A stretch of 59,355 bases of DNA from Clostridia bacterium UC5.1-1D2 (lineage in GTDB: Bacteria > Bacillota > Clostridia > Lachnospirales > Lachnospiraceae), in the NCBI GenBank assembly GCA_001304855.1, contig BBZN01000025.1, positions 1 to 59,355 of the forward strand. Direction: 5' to 3'. Positions 31,460 through 42,777 of this stretch are shown here, piece by piece; within the stretch, counting starts at the first letter, position 1; every line of letters begins with the position of its first letter. The position numbers and the translations under genes are program-made. The notes under the pieces were generated by a model. The model searched no databases. It had not been told where the DNA came from and saw only the letters and a list, made by a program, of their open reading frames with translations.

Positions 31460-31585
31460 GGCTTTCCTGATTCTCATTGTTTCAATTTTAAAATGATTCA
31501 AAAGCTGAATGCTTTATGAATAGATCGCTTCCAGCAGGCGGGGCAACAAAATTAAAAATAAAAAATGTATGGAGGAATACAGATT

Positions 31586-32675
31586 ATGAAGAAGAAACTC
31601 ATAGCAATTTTATTAACAGCAGCCACGGCGGTTTCCATGTTGGCCGGCTGCGGCAGTTCATCCGGCTCCGCAGCCACGGCGGCTGCTGAGGCTCCGGCTT
31701 CCGCTGCGGCGGCAGAGGGAGGGGACGCAGGCACAACGGCGGCGGAAGGAGCCAAAGATTATAAAATTGCGGTTGTTGTAAAAGGCAACACCAACGGCTG
31801 GTTTATCCGCATGAACCAGGGGATTGAAAAATGGGCTTCTGAAACCGGCATCAACGCATGGATGACAGGCCCTACAGATACAGATTCCGCCCAGCAGATT
31901 CAGATAATCCAGGACGTGATCAACCAGGATATCGATGCGCTGTGTGTAGTTCCCGTTGATCCGGCTGCCTGTGAGCCTGTTTTGCAGGAGGCAAGGGACA
32001 AGGGGATTGTGGTTATCTGCCACGAAGGCTCCAACGTGGAGAACTGCGACTACGACATCGAAGCATTTAACAATGCCGGTTATGGCGCATTTATCATGGA
32101 TAACCTTGCCGAACTGACCGGCAAAGAGGGAACTTACACCACCATGGTTGGTTTCCTGACCACGGCCTCCCACAACGAGTGGGCTGACGGCGCTGTTGCC
32201 AGGCAGGAAGCTGAGTATCCAAACATGACGCTGCTGGCCGATCTGCCTCGTGTTGAGTCTGAAAACAATACGGAAACCGCTTATGAAAAGGCCAAAGAGG
32301 TTCTTAAAAAATATCCGGAAATTACCGGTTTTACCGCTCCTGCTCTGATGATACCCCAGGTATCGCGCGTGCAATCAATGAGCTGGGTCTGGGCGACAAG
32401 GTTCATGTAGTTGGAACCGGTATGCCGAATGAGTGCCGGGAACTCTTAAAGAACGGTTCTCTCACCTGCATTACCCTCTGGGATCCGGCAGACGCAGGCT
32501 ACGCAATGTGCGAACTGGCGCGTAAATGCCTGGACGGCGAGGAGATTGGCAACGGCACCGACCTTGGCCTGTCCGCTACGACAGTCTGGTTGTTGATGAG
32601 AACAACAGCAAACTGCTTATGGGCAACGGATTTATTTCCGTGACGGCAGACAACGTAGACGAGTATGATTTCTAA
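31586..32675 (+). CDS. ribose-type ABC transporter solute-binding lipoprotein
   Basis: Lipobox SMLAGC near residue 22, Ala/Glu-rich linker, then PBP family 4 domain (VVVKGNTNGWFIRMNQG, IDALCVVPVDPAACEP, ICHEGSNVEN). ATG 31586 follows GGAGG. G losses near 32336 (restores TGFTGSCSDDTPGIA) and near 32573 (restores LGLSGYDSLVVDENN). Corrected length 363 aa. Receptor of the importer encoded next; the sugar is unknown, probably a rare hexose or hexulose given the HxlB-like isomerase, ribokinase and TIM-barrel isomerase. Confidence 0.88.
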
Positions 32676-32691
32676 TTTCTGATGCCTTGAA

Positions 32692-32735
32692 TAGAGAGCT
32701 GCGAGGGGTGCTGGCCCCGTGGCTCTTTCTTCTTA
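32692..32735 (+). terminator. intra-operon hairpin after binding protein
   Basis: AGAGAGC and GCTCTTT close an outer stem around inner GGGG / CCCC pairs, followed by CTTCTT. It lies between the binding protein and the ATPase, as in the other sugar operons here. Confidence 0.6.
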
Positions 32736-32772
32736 AGGAGGATAGCCGGAGTGCAAGGATGGAGGGATAGGC

Positions 32773-34265
32773 GTGTCTGAAAATATTATTAAAATTACGG
32801 GAGTAAAAAAGTATTTTGGTGGTGTTAAAGCGCTGGACGGAGTAGATTTGACAGTTAAAAAAGGTGAGGTGCACTGCCTTGCAGGTGAGAATGGCTGCGG
32901 CAAATCTACCATTATTAATGTGATTTCCGGTTTCTATACGCCGGATGCAGGTACAATCGAGATTGACGGAAAAGTGTATTCAAAATTAACTACACAGCAG
33001 GCCATCGATGCGGGCGTGCAGGTTATCTACCAGGATCTGTCGGTATTTCCCAATCTGACTGTCCGGGAGAATCTGGCTCTGAACATGGAGGTGGCCGGCG
33101 GCAAAAAGTTTGTAAGCAAAAAGCGTTTTAATGAAATTGCGCTGGAGGCTTTATCAAAAATCGAATTTAAAGTGGATCTGGACGAGATGGTTGAGAACCT
33201 GACTGTGGCCGACAAGCAGCTTATCGCAATCAGCCGGGCCCTCCTGAATAATGCAAAGCTGATTATTATGGATGAGCCCACCACTGCAATTACATATAAA
33301 GAGGTTGAAAACCTGTTTCGGGTAATCCGGGATCTGCAAAAGCAGGGAATCGCCGTTCTCTTTGTATCACATAAGCTGGACGAGGTTTTTGAGATTGCAG
33401 AGCATTTTACCATTTTCCGCAGTGGCAAAAATGTTTTTCCGGAAAGACGGAAGAACTTAACGAACAAAAATTTACGTATTATATGACGGGACGCGACATC
33501 CAGGAGGAGCCCTTTTGTTACGCTGCCAGGCCGGATGCAAAGACCGTTCTGGAAGTCAGGGGATTGAGCCTGGCCAACGGCTTTGCCGACTGCAGCTTTT
33601 CTTTAAAAGAGGGGGAGATCCTGGGCATTACAGGACTCTTGGGCTCCGGCCGTACGGAGCTTGCGGAGGCGATTTTCGGCTACCACAAGGCGGATTCCGG
33701 CGAAATACTCATCGACGGTACGAAAAGGGAGATCCGCAGCGTGAAGGACGGCATAGCCAACGGCATCGGCTATGTTCCGCCGGAGCGCAATGTGCAGGGG
33801 CTGTTCATGGAACAGTCCATCGCCGATAACATCTCCATTACGGGGTGGAAGGAGCACTCCGGCGCCCTTGGATTTATCAGGGAGAAATCCATTGAAGAAT
33901 CGGTAAACCACTGGGTACAGGAGCTTTCTATTAAAATTAACGATACGAAGGACGACATGCGAACGCTCTCCGGCGGCAATGCACAGAAGTGCGTCCTTGC
34001 AAAATGGCTGTCTTTGGATTTGAAGGTTCTGATTTTGAACGGACCGACGGTAGGTGTGGATATCGGCGCCAAATATGATATTTACAAGTTAACTAAAAAG
34101 CTGGCTGAGAAAGGTCTGGCTGTCATTATTATCTCCGATGATATCCGGGAAATTCTCTCCAACTGCAACCGTGTTCTTGTGATGAAGCAGGGACGTCTGG
34201 TGGCAGAGCGCCTGACCAGTGAACTTGATGAAGCTTCACTCTCGGCTCTGTCTATAGAGGACTGA
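32773..34265 (+). CDS. ribose-type ABC transporter ATP-binding protein with degenerate second site
   Basis: Tandem-NBD ATPase, 497 aa corrected. First half: GENGCGKST and IIMDEPTTAI. Second half: GLLGSGRTEL, signature LSGGNAQK, but Walker B reads LILNGPTVGVDIG where LILDEPT is usual, so both the Mg-coordinating Asp and catalytic Glu are replaced. That site is probably not hydrolytic, as in asymmetric transporters. One T loss near 33436 (restores NVFSGKTEELNEQKF). GTG/ATG start at 32773 follows GGAGG-like sequence. Works with the two permeases downstream. Confidence 0.88.
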
Positions 34266-34278
34266 AGGGGGACTGGTT

Positions 34279-35290
34279 ATGAATTATAAAAAATTGACTA
34301 AAAGAACGGAATTCTATGTGGCGATTATTATTATTGCCTTCTGTTTGCTGGTTCAGGTGCGGAGCGGACAGTTCTTCACCGGAAATAACATTGTGGACCT
34401 CCTCCGCTCTATGACGATCCCCACGATGTTCTGCGTTGGGGAGATGATGGTGCTTATATCAGGCGGCGTGGACTGCTCTTTCCCGGCCATTGCTTCCCTG
34501 TCCATGTATTTTGTCTGCACGAAGATGGACGGCATGTTTGCCAGCCACTGCCCTATTTTCTGGTAGCAATGCTCCTCGGCCTGTGCATGGGCGCAGTCAA
34601 CGGATTTATTGTGGCGAAATTTAAATTCCTCCGATGATTGTTACGTTGGGCACCAGCTCCCTTTTTTTGGGAATCATGCAGGGGATTCTGGGCTCCAGCG
34701 AGTATCCGCTGACAAAAGCCCTGCACAACCTGGGGTCCACCAAACTGCTGACTGCGGTTAATGCAAAGTCTGGGCTCACCTCCGATTTGCCGGTTCATTT
34801 CGCGTTTATGGTCATCCTCATTGTGCTGGCGTGGCTTCTGATGAATAAAACCATGCTGGGCCGCGGTATTTACGCAGTGGGCGGAGATGAGGTAGCGGCT
34901 AAAAGGGCGGGCTTTAATGTATTCGGCACCAGAATGTTTATATTCTGCCTGTCCGGCGCGCTGGCGGGATTCATCGGCGTATGCCGTTCAAGTATGCTTC
35001 TTACGGTGAGCCCCAACAATATGATTGGCATGGAAATGGATGTCATCGCAGCCTGCGTTCTGGGCGGCGTCTCTCTCATCGGAGGGCGGGGCAGCATCAT
35101 AGGGGCGGTTCTGGGCACTGCGCTTATGACTATCGTATCCAACAGTCTGATTCTTCTGGGCGTTTCCACTCAGTGGTCCCGGGTATTCACCGGTTTCATT
35201 ATTATCGGCGGAACTGCAGTCTCTGCAATTCAGGAGCAGCGCAGAAAGAAAAAACTGTTTGTAGCTATTTCAGCGAAACCGGAGGTGTGA
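34279..35290 (+). CDS. ribose-type ABC transporter permease (first of two)
   Basis: RbsC-family protein: GEMMVLISGGVDCSFPAIAS, VTLGTSSLFLG, RGIYAVGGDEVAAKRAG and GVSLIGGRGSIIG. Losses near 34552 (gg to g; restores SHWPYFLVAML) and near 34629 (ccc to cc; restores KFKFLPMIVTLG). Corrected length 337 aa. The next gene encodes a second, equal-sized paralogous permease, so the channel is likely a heterodimer, unlike RbsC homodimers. Start ATG 34279 follows a GGGGG-rich ribosome site. Confidence 0.88.
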
Positions 35291-35292
35291 TC

Positions 35293-36305
35293 ATGAATAA
35301 GGAAAAGACATCCATTGATATAAAAATGTTCACAAGAGATGCCAACTTTTTCAGGCTTTTTATTGTATTCCTGGCAGTATTGGTTGTGTGCACTGCGCTG
35401 AAGGGTTCTCAGTTTTTAAATCCGGGAAACTTCCAGTCCATGATGAAACAGTTTCCTGAGTACGGCCTCCTGGCCGTGGCTATTTCTCTGGCCCTGCTTA
35501 TCGGCGGCATCGATTTAAGCGCTGTTTACATTGCTAATTTGAGCGCTATCATTGCGGGAAAATTCCTGCTGTCTGCAGTGGGGGCGGACGCGGCCGGGGG
35601 AAGGGTCTATACCATGATTTTTTTAAGCTTTGGAATTGCCGTGGTGGTGGGAGCTCTGGCAGGCGCGCTGAACGGTTATCTTATATCCGGTTTCGGCATT
35701 CCGGCTATGCTGGCCACTTTGGCACCCAGTCTCTGTTCTGGGGCTTTGGCGTGGTACTGACCGGGGGCTCCAGCATGAGCGGTTTTCCAAAGCAGCTTGC
35801 TTCCATGCTCAACAAGTCCATCGGCATTGTTCCGGTTACGGTGATTCTCTTTGCAGCTGCCAGCGTGGTTGCCGCTCTGATTGTGTCCCGCATGGTTTTG
35901 GGCCGTCAGATGAAGATGTATGGCACAAACAACAAGGCTACTGTCTATGCAGGACTGAATAATATGAAGCTGGTTATAACTACCCATGTAATCGGCGGCA
36001 TTCTGGCTTCTCTTTCCGGCATTATCATGTGGGGGCGTTACAGCTCCTGTAAGGCCGATAACGGAGCTACCTACACCATGCAGGCAATTCTCATTGCAGT
36101 TATGGGAGGCATCAGCCCCAACGGCGGAAAGGGCAATATTCAGGGCGTTGTGCTGGCTGTTCTGATTATTCAGATGGTTTCCAGCGTGCTGAACATGTTC
36201 AATAATATTCCCACGGCCTGCCGTCAGATTATCTGGGGCGGACTGCTGCTGATAGTTATGATTTTCAATTACATCGTCAATAACCGTTCAAAGCATCACG
36301 GATAA
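35293..36305 (+). CDS. ribose-type ABC transporter permease (second of two)
   Basis: Second RbsC-type subunit, 337 aa corrected. GGIDLSAVYIANLSA, ISGFGIPAMLATLGTQS (after restoring G near 35717), RQMKMYGTNNKATVYAG and GGISPNGGKGNIQG. ATG 35293 with GGAGGTG, two nt after the previous stop. About ten hydrophobic segments. Sequence is clearly diverged from its neighbour, fitting a heterodimeric channel. Confidence 0.88.
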
Positions 36306-36328
36306 ATAAAAGGTAATGGTGGAACAAA

Positions 36329-36973
36329 ATGAAGATTTATGATATTACTGACCCAACGTTTGACAAATACGGCGCCATTGTCAGGGGATATGATTTTTCA
36401 GAGCTTCTGGAGAAAATGCGCCAAAAGCCGATTCCTGAGGCGGTAGAATATGTGGCCAGCGATCCGGTTTTGGAAGCTCTGCCTGTTTTTCCCGGTTCTC
36501 TCAGGATTTTACGGCGGAATGCCTGTAGAGCTGGGGTATTGTATGGGGCATAACCAGAAATTGAACGCATTGGAATATCACCGGAGCTCGGAGGTTAATG
36601 TGTCTGTGACGGACTACATAGTGTTTCTGGGACGCAACAGGATTTGGATGAGGATTTCAGTTATGACACTGCAATGACAGAAGCCTTTTATATTCCGGCG
36701 GGCCTGGCGGTTGAATTCTACGCTACCACCCTTCACTACTGCGCCTGCCATGTACAGGAAGGCGGCTATTGTCACGCCACCTTCCTGCCCAGAGGAACGA
36801 ATTGCCCTCTGGATGAGGGATTTACTCCCAGCAGGGAGGAGGATTTTCTCCTTGCAGCTAAAAATAAATGGATGCTGGTTCATGAGGACGGAGGTTTTGA
36901 CGGGAATCTTCCGGTAAAACTGAAAGGAGAAAACCTTAGAATTGAGCGGCCGGACTGGAGGGCGGATAGATAG
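36329..36973 (+). CDS. DUF4867 family protein
   Basis: About 214 aa, soluble, probably a cupin-like small protein found in sugar operons of Clostridia. The recognised core is MPVELGYCMGHNQKLNALEYH with VTDYIVFLGR (given in part) and a C-terminal CHVQEGGYCHATFLPRG. The His/Glu/Cys-rich core could bind a metal or sugar phosphate. One extra base near 36497 and one C loss near 36634 (restores RNQDLDEDFSYD) break the frame and roughly cancel. Its stop overlaps the ribokinase GTG by one base. Function unknown; an isomerase or epimerase role is suggested only by context. Confidence 0.75.
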
Positions 36974-37890
36974 TGGAGAAAAAGGTGGTTGTAATCGGAA
37001 GTCTCAACTATGATGTGTGCCTGAAGCAGGAGCGCCTCCCGGATGAAGGGGAAACCTATTTTGCAGACAGTGTGGAATACTGCAGCGGAGGAAAGGGAGC
37101 AAACCAGGCGGTGCAGGCGGCGAAGCTTGGAGTGCCTACCTATATAGTGGGATGTATCGGAGCAGACGGGCAGGGGGAGTTTTTGAAGGCAAGTATTGAG
37201 GGGTACGGAGTCCGCACTGACTTTCTGAAAAAGGTTGAGGGAAACAGCGGCATGTCTGTGGCCCAGTCCCTCTATGACGGCGGTGTGAGGGCTTCTGTTG
37301 TAAAGGGCTCCAACAGCATGGTTTCCAAAGAGGACGTGGATCGGCTGGATCAATTTCTGCAGCCGGGGGATATTGCCGTATTCCAGCTGGAGATTCCCAT
37401 TCCCGTGGTGGAGTATGCAATCCGGTTCTGCAGGGAGCGGGGCTGTTATATTATTTTAAACGGAGCGCCTGCCGCCCCTGTGGATGAGGAGGTTTTAAAG
37501 CTGGTCAATCTTTTCATCGTCAATGAGGTGGAAGCGGGATTTTACTGCGGACGGGAGATCGTTACCCGGGAGGAGGCCGTGGAAGAGATTCAGAAGATGG
37601 CCGGGAAGCTGGGCAATGTCTGCATTTATACGCTGGGCAAATCAGGCTCCGTTGTATGTTCCGGCGGCCGGACCGAGTTTGTGCCCTCCAAAAAGGTTCA
37701 GGCAGTGGAGTCCACAGGCGCGGGAGATTCCTTTATCGGAGGGCTCTGTTATGCGCTTATGGGCGGCATGGATATCTTCGGGGCCGCCAGGTTCGCAACC
37801 TGCTGCAGCGCAAAGACAGTATGCAGGACAGGAGGCCAGCCTGCAATGCCGGTACTGGAAGACGTAATGGAATTGTATCAGGCGCAGTAA
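36973..37890 (+). CDS. PfkB-family carbohydrate kinase, ribokinase-like
   Basis: Intact 305-aa kinase. First signature GGKGANQAVQAAKLG (about residue 38), second signature ESTGAGDSFIGGLCYALM with catalytic Asp (about residue 250), and the N-terminal substrate motif GSLNYDVCL. The GTG start overlaps the preceding stop, so the two genes are coupled. Phosphorylates a sugar entering through the ABC importer; the exact sugar (ribose versus a hexulose) is not decided. Confidence 0.92.
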   Translation: MEKKVVVIGSLNYDVCLKQERLPDEGETYFADSVEYCSGGKGANQAVQAAKLGVPTYIVGCIGADGQGEFLKASIEGYGVRTDFLKKVEGNSGMSVAQSLYDGGVRASVVKGSNSMVSKEDVDRLDQFLQPGDIAVFQLEIPIPVVEYAIRFCRERGCYIILNGAPAAPVDEEVLKLVNLFIVNEVEAGFYCGREIVTREEAVEEIQKMAGKLGNVCIYTLGKSGSVVCSGGRTEFVPSKKVQAVESTGAGDSFIGGLCYALMGGMDIFGAARFATCCSAKTVCRTGGQPAMPVLEDVMELYQAQ

Positions 37891-37915
37891 AGGAAGGGAA
37901 GGGTGGTATAACCAT

Positions 37916-38828
37916 ATGAATTATGCAGGAAGAATGAATTCTTTTATCTTTAAAGGAAAGGACGTATTTGACGCGATTGCCGCATACCGCAAAATGCGCG
38001 GCATCACACACCTGGAGTTTAACTATCCTGAACACATTGAGGGATACGATATTGAGGAGATCCGCCGGGCCATGGGGCCCTGAAGGTGAACGGCTTTGCG
38101 GTCCGGTGGAGAAATCTGTGGAAAAACGGAGATTTTACCAATCCGGCTCCGGAGCTTAGAAGAAAAGCCATTGAAATGACAAAGGAGGCATGTGATATCT
38201 GCCGCCGCCTTGGGGGAAGCGTTATAACCCTGTGGCTGGAGAACGACGGTTTTGACTACTCCTTCCAGACCGATTATGTGACCGCATGGAATCAGATCAT
38301 AGAAGCCATGCGGGAGACGGCTGATTATGCGCCGGATATGAAAATCAGCATTGAGTACAAACCCTTTGAGGAACGTAATTTTGCCTGATGGATTCCGCAG
38401 GCATGACGCTTTTGATGGTAAATGCCGTTGACAGGCCAAATGTAGGAGTGACCTTTGATTTCTGCCATATGTTGATGAAACGCGACAATCCAAGCTATGG
38501 CCTGGCCTTGGCGGCAAACCAGGGCAAGCTGTTCGGCCTTCACATGAACGATGGTTACAGCCATCAGGACAGCGGTCTGATATTTGGCTCCATCCACCAT
38601 GCCCAATCCCTGGAATTTGTATATTATCTGAGAAAATACAACTATCAGGGAGTCGTCTTTTTTGACACCTTTCCAATCCGTGAGCCAGCGGATCAGGAAA
38701 CCCAGGCCAATATTGATTCTTTTGAGAAATATCTGGCAATTGTGGACCGGCTGGGCGTGGAGAAAATCGATGAGATTGTGGCAAAGCGGGACGGCATCAG
38801 CGCTCAGAAGCTGATCCTTGCATGTTAA
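37916..38828 (+). CDS. sugar phosphate isomerase/epimerase, TIM-barrel (AP endonuclease 2 family)
   Basis: Xylose-isomerase-like TIM barrel, about 304 aa corrected. Metal ligands of this fold appear as ISIEYKP (Glu), NVGVTFDFCHML (Asp, His), GLHMNDGYSHQD (His, Asp) and GVVFFDTFP. G loss near 38077 (ggggg to gggg; restores MGALKVNGFA) and C loss near 38386 (ccc to cc; restores NFALMDSAGM). Likely interconverts aldose/ketose or epimers of the transported sugar. Last gene of the operon, followed by a terminator. Confidence 0.85.
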
Positions 38829-38882
38829 AGTAAGAACATTGCCGGGGCGGGCCTGAAACAATTATATTGTATAGACAATTGA

Positions 38883-38912
38883 GGCGGTGATCCTGGAGAT
38901 CGCCGCCTTTTT
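38883..38912 (+). terminator. terminator of the 30888-38828 operon
   Basis: GGCGGTGATC (38883-38892) pairs with GATCGCCGCC (38898-38907) with one G-U pair, then TTTTT. Confidence 0.88.
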
Positions 38913-38945
38913 AAGGTTATCCGCCTTATGCCGTCTTTATGCAGG

Positions 38946-38973
38946 TTTACGCAGATTTTACAGAAACTATACC
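38946..38973 (+). promoter_or_regulatory. Pho-box-like repeat before pstS
   Basis: Three hexamers spaced by exactly 5 nt: TTTACG (38946-38951), TTTACA (38957-38962), TATACC (38968-38973). The 11-bp period matches PhoP boxes of Firmicutes (TT[A/T/C]ACA-N5 repeats). A possible -35/-10 (TTGATA, TATACT) follows near 38990-39015. Phosphate starvation control is the expected use. Confidence 0.65.
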
Positions 38974-39089
38974 ATACCTTGATTTCATTCTTGATAAAAC
39001 TTTTGTATACTCCACATTGTAAGAAGCAATAAAGAAAAATATAGAGCGCACAGACGGACTGGCGCCAATCAATTTGGAGGCAGAGTATT

Positions 39090-40036
39090 ATGAGAATGAA
39101 CAGCAAGAAAGTAATGGCACTGATAGGTTCCGTTGTACTGGTTATGGGAGTTGCGGCAGGGTGCGCAGCGCCTGAGTCCCAGTCAGCTGCAACGGCGGAT
39201 GCGTCAGCGGCAGCCACAGCAACGGCGGATACGTCAGCGGCAGCAACGGCGGCGGAGCAGGGCGGCGCAGCGGGGCAGCTGCAGAGGAGCCGGCAGATTT
39301 AAGCGGTTCTATCACCATGGTAGGCTCCACTTCCATGGAAAAGCTGGCCAACGGGCTCAGCGAGGCGTTTATGGCTAAGTATCCAAATGTAACTGTGACG
39401 GCAGAGTTCGTAGGCTCTGGAGCAGGCGTGGAGGCCGTGTCCAACGGCACTGCGGATATCGGCAATTCGTCCAGAAATTTAAAGGATGAGGAGAAGGCCA
39501 GGGGCGTGGTGGAAAATATTGTGGCAATTGACGGAATTGCAGTGGTGGTGGACAACGCCAACGCTGTGGAGGATCTGACAAAACAGCAGTTGTCGGATAT
39601 CTATGAGGGAAATGTTAAAAATTGGAAGGACCTGGGCGGAAGCGACGCCCCAATAGTTGTGGTTGGACGTGAGGCAGGTTCCGGTACAAGAAGCGCATTT
39701 GAAGAAATATTAGGTCTTGAGGATGCCTGCAAATACAGCAATGAGCTGGACAGCACCGGCGCGGTGATGGCCAAGGTTGCCTCCACCCCAGGTTCCATCG
39801 GTTATGTATCTCTGGACGTAGTGGACGACAGCGTAAAGGCGCTGAAGCTGGAGGGGACCCAACCTTCCGAGGAAGCCATCAAGGCAGGAAGCTATTTCTT
39901 AAGCCGTCCCTTTGTCATGGCAACCAGGGGAGAAATCAGTGAGCAGAATGAACTGGTTAAGGCGATGTTCGGCTTCATCAGCTCCCATGAGGGAACCGAA
40001 ATCATAAAATCGGTAGGCCTGATAACCGTAGATTAA
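39090..40036 (+). CDS. pstS: phosphate ABC transporter substrate-binding lipoprotein
   Basis: Lipobox GVAAGC near residue 25, then an unusually repetitive Ala/Thr linker containing repeated ATADASA-like units, then the PstS domain. Phosphate-binding motifs: GSTSMEKLANGL, VGSGAGVEAVSNGTADIGNSSR and GREAGSGTRSAFEE. One G loss near 39272 (ggggg to gggg) in the linker; corrected 315 aa. ATG 39090 follows GGAGG by 9 nt. Starts pstSCAB-phoU. Confidence 0.93.
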
Positions 40037-40064
40037 CAGAGAGACAGAAAGGAGAATTCCCTTC

Positions 40065-41000
40065 ATGACCAGTTTGGCTTTTTCCATACGTTCCCATCAC
40101 GGCAGCAAGTCTGCCGTTGAAAAGGCTGCACAGGTAATCTTCACTGCCTGCGGCTTTTTCGCCGTATTGGCGGTGGCTTCCATCACATTGTATATGGTTG
40201 TCAGCGGCACGCCTGCGCTCTTTAAAGTAGGTATTCATGAGATCCTGTTCCAGACTGTATGGCAGCCGGCAGCAGCAGAACCCAGCTTCGGCATCCTCTA
40301 TGTTATTCTGACTTCCATCGCAGGCACCTTTCTGGCGATTCTCATCGGTATGCCCATCGGAGTGATGACTGCCGTTTTCCTGGCGGAGGCAGCCCCTGAA
40401 AGGCTCAGCAGCATAGTCCGCCCGGCAGTGGAGCTGCTGGCAGGCATCCCTTCTGTGATATATGGCCTTTTGGGAATTTTGATTTTGAACCCCCTGATGT
40501 ATAAGCTGGAGCTGATTCTGTTTAAAGGTTCGGAAACCCACCAGTTTACAGGCGGGGCTAACTTGATATCAGCAGTTTTGGTGCTGGCCCTGATGATTCT
40601 GCCCACGGTAATCAATATCAGCGAGTCTGCCCTGCGGGCGGTGCCGGCCCATTTAAAGAGCGCGTCCCTGGCGCTGGGGGCTACCAGAATTCAGACTATC
40701 TTTCAGGTGATTTTACCGGCCGCCAGGTCCGGTATCATAACGGCAGTGGTATTGGGAACGGGCCGCGCCATCGGAGAGGCCATGGCCATCAGCCTTGTAT
40801 CCGGAAGTTCCGTAAATATTCCCCTGCCTTTTAATTCGGTGCGTTTTCTCACAACGGCCATTGTCTCCGAAATGGGATATGCTTCGGGGCTTCACAGGCA
40901 GGTGCTTTTTACCATCGGACTGGTTCTGTTTGCGTTTATCATGTTCATCAATGTGAGCCTCACCAGGATCTTAAAGAAGGGAGATATGAAAAATGACTAG
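40065..41000 (+). CDS. pstC: phosphate ABC transporter permease PstC
   Basis: Intact 311-aa inner-membrane subunit with about six hydrophobic segments. GIPSVIYGLLG, the docking loop SLALGATRIQTIFQVILP and GRAIGEAMAISLV are PstC-typical. ATG 40065 follows AAAGGAG. Its end overlaps pstA by 8 nt, implying coupled translation. Confidence 0.94.
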   Translation: MTSLAFSIRSHHGSKSAVEKAAQVIFTACGFFAVLAVASITLYMVVSGTPALFKVGIHEILFQTVWQPAAAEPSFGILYVILTSIAGTFLAILIGMPIGVMTAVFLAEAAPERLSSIVRPAVELLAGIPSVIYGLLGILILNPLMYKLELILFKGSETHQFTGGANLISAVLVLALMILPTVINISESALRAVPAHLKSASLALGATRIQTIFQVILPAARSGIITAVVLGTGRAIGEAMAISLVSGSSVNIPLPFNSVRFLTTAIVSEMGYASGLHRQVLFTIGLVLFAFIMFINVSLTRILKKGDMKND

Positions 41001-41898
41001 CGAGATGGCGGTATCCATTCACGGCGAATCCGTTGTAAGAGACAGCATTTACGGAAAACATGCAAGACCCTCGGATTTGATTCTCACAGGCATAATCTAT
41101 GGGTGCGCAGGACTCTCCATTCTTTTGCTGGCAGGGATATTGGGCTATGGGTTTGTGCGGGGCCTTCCCCATGTTACCTGGTCCTTTCTCAGCACCGCAT
41201 CCAGCGCCGCCAAAGGCACCTTCGGCATACTGGGAAATATTATTAATACCTTGTATATTGTGGTGATTACCCTCCTGATTGCAACTCCTCTGGGAATCGG
41301 CTCTGCCGTGTACCTGAACGAATATGCAAAGCCGGGCCGGGCTGTGCGCCTGATTGAATTTACCACGGAGACTCTTTCCGGCATCCCCTCCATCATATTT
41401 GGCCTTTTTGGAATGGTGTTCTTCGGAAATACGCTGGGGCTGGGGTATTCCATTCTCACAGGAGCCCTGACCCTGACGCTTATGATTCTTCCTTTGATTA
41501 CAAGAACCACCCAGGAGGCGCTCAAAACTGTGCCTGACAGCTACCGCCATGGGGCCCTTGGAATGGGAGCTGCCAAATGGTACATGATCCGCACCATCCT
41601 TCTGCCCAGCGCCATGCCCGGCATTCTCACAGGCGTTATCCTGGCCATCGGGCGTATTGTGGGAGAATCGGCAGCCCTTCTGTTCACTGCAGGCAGCGGA
41701 TACTACCTGCCCAGGAATCTCTTTTCCAAGATGTTTGAGTCCGGCGGAACCCTTACGATCCAGCTTTATCTGTTTATGCAGAAGGCAAAATATAATGAGG
41801 CCTTCGGCGTGGCCGTGACGCTCCTTGTGATTGTTCTGGGGATTAACGGCCTTGCAAAGTATTTGTCCCATAAATTTAATGTAGAAACCAACGCTTAA
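40993..41898 (+). CDS. pstA: phosphate ABC transporter permease PstA
   Basis: Intact 301-aa permease partner. [37 protein letters not shown] and [15 protein letters not shown] identify it. AGGGAGAT in the end of pstC is its ribosome site. Together with PstC forms the phosphate channel powered by PstB. Confidence 0.94.
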   Translation: MTSEMAVSIHGESVVRDSIYGKHARPSDLILTGIIYGCAGLSILLLAGILGYGFVRGLPHVTWSFLSTASSAAKGTFGILGNIINTLYIVVITLLIATPLGIGSAVYLNEYAKPGRAVRLIEFTTETLSGIPSIIFGLFGMVFFGNTLGLGYSILTGALTLTLMILPLITRTTQEALKTVPDSYRHGALGMGAAKWYMIRTILLPSAMPGILTGVILAIGRIVGESAALLFTAGSGYYLPRNLFSKMFESGGTLTIQLYLFMQKAKYNEAFGVAVTLLVIVLGINGLAKYLSHKFNVETNA

Positions 41899-41999
41899 CA
41901 TGCCGGGACGTAAGTTCCGGCAGCCGGAGGGCCTTACCGCCATCTGCGGCGCAGCAGCCGGAACCTTCAGAACCTATGGCAAAAAGAGAGGTATTATCA

Positions 42000-42761
42000 G
42001 TGGAAACCAAGATAAAGATTTCGACCCAGGGCCTTAATTTATATTACGGCGGGAATCATGCTTTGAAAGATATCAGTATGGATTTGTATGAAAACAAGAT
42101 AACCGCCTTTATCGGTCCCTCGGGCTGTGGAAAGTCAACCTATTTAAAAACCCTCAACCGCATGAATGACCTGGTGCCGAATGTAAAGATCGAGGGAAGG
42201 GTTCTTTTAGACCATGAGGATATCTATGACCCTCAGGTAGATACAACCCTTCTCAGGAAGAAAATCGGAATGGTCTTTCAGCAGCCCAACCCCTTTCCCA
42301 TGAGCATCTATGACAATGTAGCCTACGGACCCAGAATTCACGGCATTAAAAACAAGGGACAGCTGGACCACATTGTGGAGCGCAGTTTAAGAGGCGCTGC
42401 TTTGTGGGATGAGGTATCGGAACGTTTAAAGAAATCCGCCCTGGGGCTTTCCGGCGGGCAGCAGCAGCGTCTCTGTATAGCAAGGGCGCTGGCTGTGGAG
42501 CCGGAAATCCTGCTGATGGATGAGCCCACCTCGGCCCTGGACCCAATCTCAACCTTAAAGATTGAGGATCTGATGGATGATTTAAAAAGCAGGTATACGG
42601 TGGCAATTGTAACCCACAACATGCAGCAGGCAGCCAGAATTGCAGACTATACCGCATTTTTCCTGGTGGGAGAGGTGGTGGAGTACGCCGCTACGGACGA
42701 ACTGTTTACCATGCCCGGGGATAAGCGGACGGAAGACTATATTACAGGCAGGTTTGGCTGA
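42000..42761 (+). CDS. pstB: phosphate ABC transporter ATP-binding protein PstB
   Basis: Intact ATPase. Walker [11 protein letters not shown]-loop [19 protein letters not shown] (PstB-specific), signature [15 protein letters not shown], Walker [14 protein letters not shown], switch His in [11 protein letters not shown] 42000 (253 aa) is chosen over ATG 41976 because AGAGAGG lies at a suitable distance before GTG and nothing precedes the ATG. Located 101 nt after pstA. Confidence 0.94.
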   Translation: METKIKISTQGLNLYYGGNHALKDISMDLYENKITAFIGPSGCGKSTYLKTLNRMNDLVPNVKIEGRVLLDHEDIYDPQVDTTLLRKKIGMVFQQPNPFPMSIYDNVAYGPRIHGIKNKGQLDHIVERSLRGAALWDEVSERLKKSALGLSGGQQQRLCIARALAVEPEILLMDEPTSALDPISTLKIEDLMDDLKSRYTVAIVTHNMQQAARIADYTAFFLVGEVVEYAATDELFTMPGDKRTEDYITGRFG

Positions 42762-42777
42762 TTGAAAGGGGCTTGAG

